A stretch of 44,196 nucleotides of DNA from Clostridia bacterium DTU068 (GTDB lineage Bacteria > Bacillota > DSM-12270 > Thermacetogeniales > Thermacetogeniaceae): the NCBI GenBank assembly GCA_001513545.1, contig LFTQ01000041.1:20462-64657 (forward strand), written 5' to 3'. The notes under the pieces were generated by a model. The model worked only from the letters and a program-made list of their open reading frames with translations. It was not told where the DNA came from and made no database searches. Positions 40,562-44,196 of this stretch are shown here, in pieces. A program made the translations under genes and the position numbers. Numbering within the stretch: the stretch's first letter is position 1; each line of letters starts with the position of its first letter.

Positions 40562-41490
40562 GCCTACCCCTTGTGGTTATTGCAGGACCGACAGCAGTAG
40601 GTAAATCAGATATAGCTGTAGAATTGGCTTTAAGGTTCAATGGGGAGATCATATCTGCAGACTCTGTACAGTTATATAAATACTTTAATATCGGTGCTGC
40701 CAAATTAACCAATGAAGAACAAAAAGGCATCCCTCATCATCTTTTCGATATCCTGGAACCGGATCAGCCTTTTAGTGTTGCCGATTATCAGAAATTAGCG
40801 CGCAAAAAAATCCAGGAGATAAATGAGCGAGGGAAACTCCCTTTTTTGGTAGGGGGAACAGGTCTATATATTCAGGCGGTCATTGACCCTTTTGAGTTTC
40901 CTGAAACAACAGGCCATGAGGAAATACGAAAAAAATTACGAGAAATATGGTCTCAAGGCGGTAAGGAGGAACTTTACCAGAGGCTGCAGAAGATCGATCC
41001 CGATGCAGCCCAAAGAATTCACCCCAACGATTTCAGGCGGATTTCCAGAGCTTTGGAGGTTTATTATCTGACCGGAAAGACCATATCCAGCTATATCAGT
41101 AAAAGAAAAAAGAGTTTTTATAATCTGGCGATGGTCGGTTTGACACGCAAAAGAACAGAGCTTTATCATAGAATCGAGGCTCGAGTGGACAAGATGTTTG
41201 CAGGTGGCCTGGTAGAGGAGGTGAAGTCTATTCTGGATATGGGATATGATCCAAAAATCAAGCCACTGCAGAGCCTTGGTTATAAACAAGTAGTAGAGTA
41301 TCTAATGGGTGATTGTGATCAAGCTGAAGCTATAGCATCAACAAAAAAAGCAACCAGAAACTATGCAAAAAGACAGCTAACCTGGTTTCGCAGAGATGAC
41401 AGGATCCACTGGTTCTCACTGTCAGAAGAGGGGAAACAGCACTTGTTAAAGAGAATTGCCCTTGACATATGCAGGAGTATCAATATTTAA
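40558..41490 (+). CDS. miaA: tRNA dimethylallyltransferase MiaA
   Basis: VVIAGPTAVGKSDIAVELAL, ISADSVQLYKYFNIGAAK, PFLVGGTGLYIQAV; ATGA overlap with mutL stop. Confidence 0.95.
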   Translation: MSLPLVVIAGPTAVGKSDIAVELALRFNGEIISADSVQLYKYFNIGAAKLTNEEQKGIPHHLFDILEPDQPFSVADYQKLARKKIQEINERGKLPFLVGGTGLYIQAVIDPFEFPETTGHEEIRKKLREIWSQGGKEELYQRLQKIDPDAAQRIHPNDFRRISRALEVYYLTGKTISSYISKRKKSFYNLAMVGLTRKRTELYHRIEARVDKMFAGGLVEEVKSILDMGYDPKIKPLQSLGYKQVVEYLMGDCDQAEAIASTKKATRNYAKRQLTWFRRDDRIHWFSLSEEGKQHLLKRIALDICRSINI

Positions 41491-41491
41491 T
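41462..41491 (+). promoter_or_regulatory. Candidate sigma-A promoter for hfq, inside the 3' end of miaA
   Basis: TTGACA - N18 - TTTAAT. Confidence 0.4.
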
Positions 41492-41533
41492 GTAGAATAC
41501 ATTGGCAAAGATTAGAAAACGGAGGAATAAAAG

Positions 41534-41785
41534 ATGTCAAAAGTACAAATTAACCTACAGGATTATTTCTTAAATCAAGTACGAAAAGAAGGAATTCCGA
41601 TCACTGTCTTCCTGGTTAACGGTTTTCAATTGAAAGGGAATTTACGGGGCTTTGATAATTTCACAGTTATCTTAGAGAGTGAAGGAAAGCAGCAAATGGT
41701 TTATAAGCATGCAATTTCTACAATAGTGCCCAATAAACCAATAAATCTTTCTTATGATTCAGCAAATCAGAATAAGAATGAGTAA
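41534..41785 (+). CDS. hfq: RNA chaperone Hfq
   Basis: [60 protein letters not shown]. Confidence 0.97.
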   Translation: MSKVQINLQDYFLNQVRKEGIPITVFLVNGFQLKGNLRGFDNFTVILESEGKQQMVYKHAISTIVPNKPINLSYDSANQNKNE

Positions 41786-41806
41786 TAAAGGCAAAGGGGG
41801 ATGGAA

Positions 41807-42772
41807 ATGAAAAGAAAGCTATTATATGTAGTCTTCATCATCTCCATCTTTGCTGTTTATTTACTGTCAGGTTGCGGTCAAGAAGCTAGTAATGCAGATG
41901 TGCTCAAAATTGGTATACTTCCCAATGAAGAGGTTTTACCGGTCTATGTTGCCCAAGAAGAAGGCTTTTTTGAGAAACACGGTATTGATGTGGAGATAGT
42001 CAATTTTCAAAGTGCTGCTGAAAGAGATGCTGCTATACAGGCAGGAGCTGTGGATGGAGTCGAGGGGGACCTACTGGCGGTGGCTTTGATACGGCAGGGA
42101 GGCACACCGGTCAAAGCTGTATCCCTGGCTATGGGTACAACCCCTGAGGAAGGGCGTTTTGCAATGCTGGCAGCTCCCGGCACTATTGAAAGTGTTGATG
42201 AGCTAAAGGGTAAGAAAATAGCTATTTCTAAAAACACGATTATTGAATATGTGGCAGACCAGATGCTGCTGGCTAAGGGAATAAAACCGCAGGAGGTACA
42301 AAAGGTCAATATTGCTAAGATGCCTTTGAGAGCGGAAATGCTCTTACAGGGTGAGGTAACCGCTGCAGTACTGCCGGATCCTTTAGCTGTTCATGCAGAA
42401 CTAAAAGGGGCCAAAGTATTGGTTGATGATACCAAGCTTTCAGATAATATATCCCAATCGGTCTATTTTTTCAGGGATGATGTTATTAAGAATAAAAAAT
42501 CAGCTATCAGGAGGTTTCTGCAGGCCTTTGGGGAAGGGGCTGAAGAGGTAACAGAAAATCCTGAGAAGTACAGGGACCTTTTTATTGAAAAGGTGAATAT
42601 TCCGGTTGAATTGCAGAGTTCTTACCCGATACCCTCCTTTTCTCCTCTTGAATTGCCGGCTGAAAAGGATACACAGCGGGTACTCGACTGGCTGCGTGAC
42701 AATAACTTGTTAACAGAGGATTATTCCTATACTGATATTGTTACAGATGAAGTGATCAAAATGATAGATTAA
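41807..42772 (+). CDS. ABC transporter substrate-binding lipoprotein (NitT/TauT/SsuA type)
   Basis: Lipobox LLSGCGQ; LKIGILPNEEVLPVYVAQEEGFFEKHGIDVEIVNF; start could be 41801. Confidence 0.87.
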   Translation: MKRKLLYVVFIISIFAVYLLSGCGQEASNADVLKIGILPNEEVLPVYVAQEEGFFEKHGIDVEIVNFQSAAERDAAIQAGAVDGVEGDLLAVALIRQGGTPVKAVSLAMGTTPEEGRFAMLAAPGTIESVDELKGKKIAISKNTIIEYVADQMLLAKGIKPQEVQKVNIAKMPLRAEMLLQGEVTAAVLPDPLAVHAELKGAKVLVDDTKLSDNISQSVYFFRDDVIKNKKSAIRRFLQAFGEGAEEVTENPEKYRDLFIEKVNIPVELQSSYPIPSFSPLELPAEKDTQRVLDWLRDNNLLTEDYSYTDIVTDEVIKMID

Positions 42773-42788
42773 ATAGGGGTAATGATTA

Positions 42789-43538
42789 ATGCTGACTCTC
42801 AATAATGTTTCCCTGGCTTATACCAATGGCAGAGCATCAGTCAATGCCCTGGTGGATATTAATTTTCAAATTGAACAGGCTAAGAGCTATGCCATCATAG
42901 GACCTTCGGGATGTGGTAAAACATCCCTTATTTTTCTCATGATGGGACTGCTCCATCCCACAAAAGGGGAAATCTTATTCAATGGGAAACCGCTGTTAAA
43001 ACCGCACCGGGATACGGCACTGATCTTACAGGAATACGGATTGCTGCCTTGGAAAACTGTATGGGAAAATGCGGCATTGGGTCTAAAACTGCGTCAAGTA
43101 GATGAAAAGGATATTAAATATATCTTAGAGCGTGTGTTTGAGGAACTGGAGCTTACCGAGTGCATCGATCGCTATCCTGCACAATTAAGCGGTGGTCAAA
43201 AGCAGAGGGTTGCTCTGGCTAGGGCCTTATCCTTGAAACCCAAGCTTTTGCTGATGGATGAGCCGCTATCAGCTTTGGATGCCTTAACAAGAGAAAACCT
43301 GCAGGAAGTAATTTTAAAATTGATCAAGCGTTATCAAATGACAAGTGTATTAGTCACTCACAGCATTGAAGAAGCAGTGTATTTAGGACAAAAAATAGTT
43401 ATTCTTTCTGCGCGGCCTGGCAGGATCTGTGCTCAGATAGATAATCCTGAACAGGGAACAGATGGCTACCGTAAAAAAACATCTTACCATGAAAAATGCA
43501 GTGAGGTTAGGTCTTTACTGGAGGTATATTCCCAGTGA
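42789..43538 (+). CDS. ABC transporter ATP-binding protein (NitT/TauT/SsuB type)
   Basis: Walker A GPSGCGKTSL, signature LSGGQKQRVALARAL, Walker B LLLMDEPLSALD. Confidence 0.92.
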   Translation: MLTLNNVSLAYTNGRASVNALVDINFQIEQAKSYAIIGPSGCGKTSLIFLMMGLLHPTKGEILFNGKPLLKPHRDTALILQEYGLLPWKTVWENAALGLKLRQVDEKDIKYILERVFEELELTECIDRYPAQLSGGQKQRVALARALSLKPKLLLMDEPLSALDALTRENLQEVILKLIKRYQMTSVLVTHSIEEAVYLGQKIVILSARPGRICAQIDNPEQGTDGYRKKTSYHEKCSEVRSLLEVYSQ

Positions 43539-44196
43539 ACAGCAATATGAAAAAAACACTCACATATATTGCAGCAGCACTATTTCTATTTATACTTTGG
43601 GACATACTGGCCTTGATCCTACACAACCCGGCTCTGCCGCGACCGGTTCCGGCTTTAATAGCTTTTTTTCATATCTTTCCCAAGAGCCTCTGGAAGCATT
43701 TTTTAATAAGTACCTATAGGGTCTTGGTCAGTTTGTTAATCGGGCTTGCCATCGCTGTTCCCCTTGGACTTTATTTGGGAAGGGAACCAAAACTGGACAA
43801 GTGGGTCTCACCACAGTTATATCTGACCTATCCCATCCCCAAGATTGCCCTGTTGCCGGTGATCTTTGCTGTCTTTAAGATTGGGGATCTTTCAAAAATA
43901 ATACTTATTGTTCTGATCATATTTTTTCAGATTATAGTGACCACAAGGGATGCGGCTCAAAATATTCCAGCCAACTCAGTTTTGTCTGTTCTTTCATTAG
44001 GTGCAACACCTAAGCAGATCTATCGCCATGTGATCATACCGGGATGTCTGCCGGAAATATTTACTGCTGCACGGATCAGCCTGGGTACTGCAATAAGCAT
44101 TCTCTTTTTTGCTGAGTCCTTTGCCACATTTGATGGACTGGGCTACTTCATATTTGAAGCATGGAGCAGGGTAAATTACCCGGAGATGTTTGCAGG
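43535..44196 (+). CDS. ABC transporter permease (SsuC/TauC type), truncated by window end
   Basis: Open GTG-start frame from 43535 to the window end, not in the supplied track: MNSNMKKTLTYIAAALFLFILWDILALILHNPALPRPVPALIAFFHIFPKSLWKHFLISTYRVLVSLLIGLAIAVPLGLYLGREPKLDKWVSP; overlaps the ATPase stop. Confidence 0.88.
   Translation, partial: MNSNMKKTLTYIAAALFLFILWDILALILHNPALPRPVPALIAFFHIFPKSLWKHFLISTYRVLVSLLIGLAIAVPLGLYLGREPKLDKWVSPQLYLTYPIPKIALLPVIFAVFKIGDLSKIILIVLIIFFQIIVTTRDAAQNIPANSVLSVLSLGATPKQIYRHVIIPGCLPEIFTAARISLGTAISILFFAESFATFDGLGYFIFEAWSRVNYPEMFA

Overview
This 44 kb window looks like a conserved chromosomal segment of a spore-forming, low-GC Firmicute of clostridial type. Almost every gene is on the + strand; only tepA and ylzJ at the left edge are on the - strand. 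The order is: ylzJ-like and tepA (-) / spoIIIE-ftsK, HTH-PfkB-like protein, rodZ-like, rimO, a membrane protein plus an FtsH-like protease, cinA, thpR, recA, rny, a hypothetical, ymdB, spoVS, M19 dipeptidase, PHP phosphoesterase, LysM-NlpC/P60, a first MoxR AAA + VWA pair, methyltransferase, cobU, cobS, cobC-like, guaB, a second paralogous MoxR + VWA pair, mgtC, galT, glgA, a NUDIX-like protein, miaB, a YlbF/YmcA-like protein with a Cys tail, mutS, hydantoinase-like, HDAC-like, mutL, miaA, hfq, and a NitT/TauT/SsuABC-type ABC transporter cut by the window edge. I found no CRISPR array, tRNA, rRNA, phage, transposase or recognisable defence island. Best leads: (1) an FtsH-like protease lacking an extracytoplasmic domain, overlapped upstream by a small gene that could supply one in trans; (2) two paralogous MoxR/VWA modules bracketing a cobalamin/GMP block; (3) an HTH-fused PfkB-like protein whose catalytic GAGD motif looks lost; (4) an HDAC-fold protein with a CxxC...CxxC tail, coupled to a HyuA-like gene between mutS and mutL; (5) a YmcA/YlbF-like protein with a five-cysteine tail in the same window as RNase Y; (6) several readable regulatory sites (a consensus recA promoter with a LexA box, a SigH-like promoter upstream of the ymdB/spoVS block, and a large two-state hairpin between mgtC and galT). 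All family calls come from reading motifs by eye; no database search was run.
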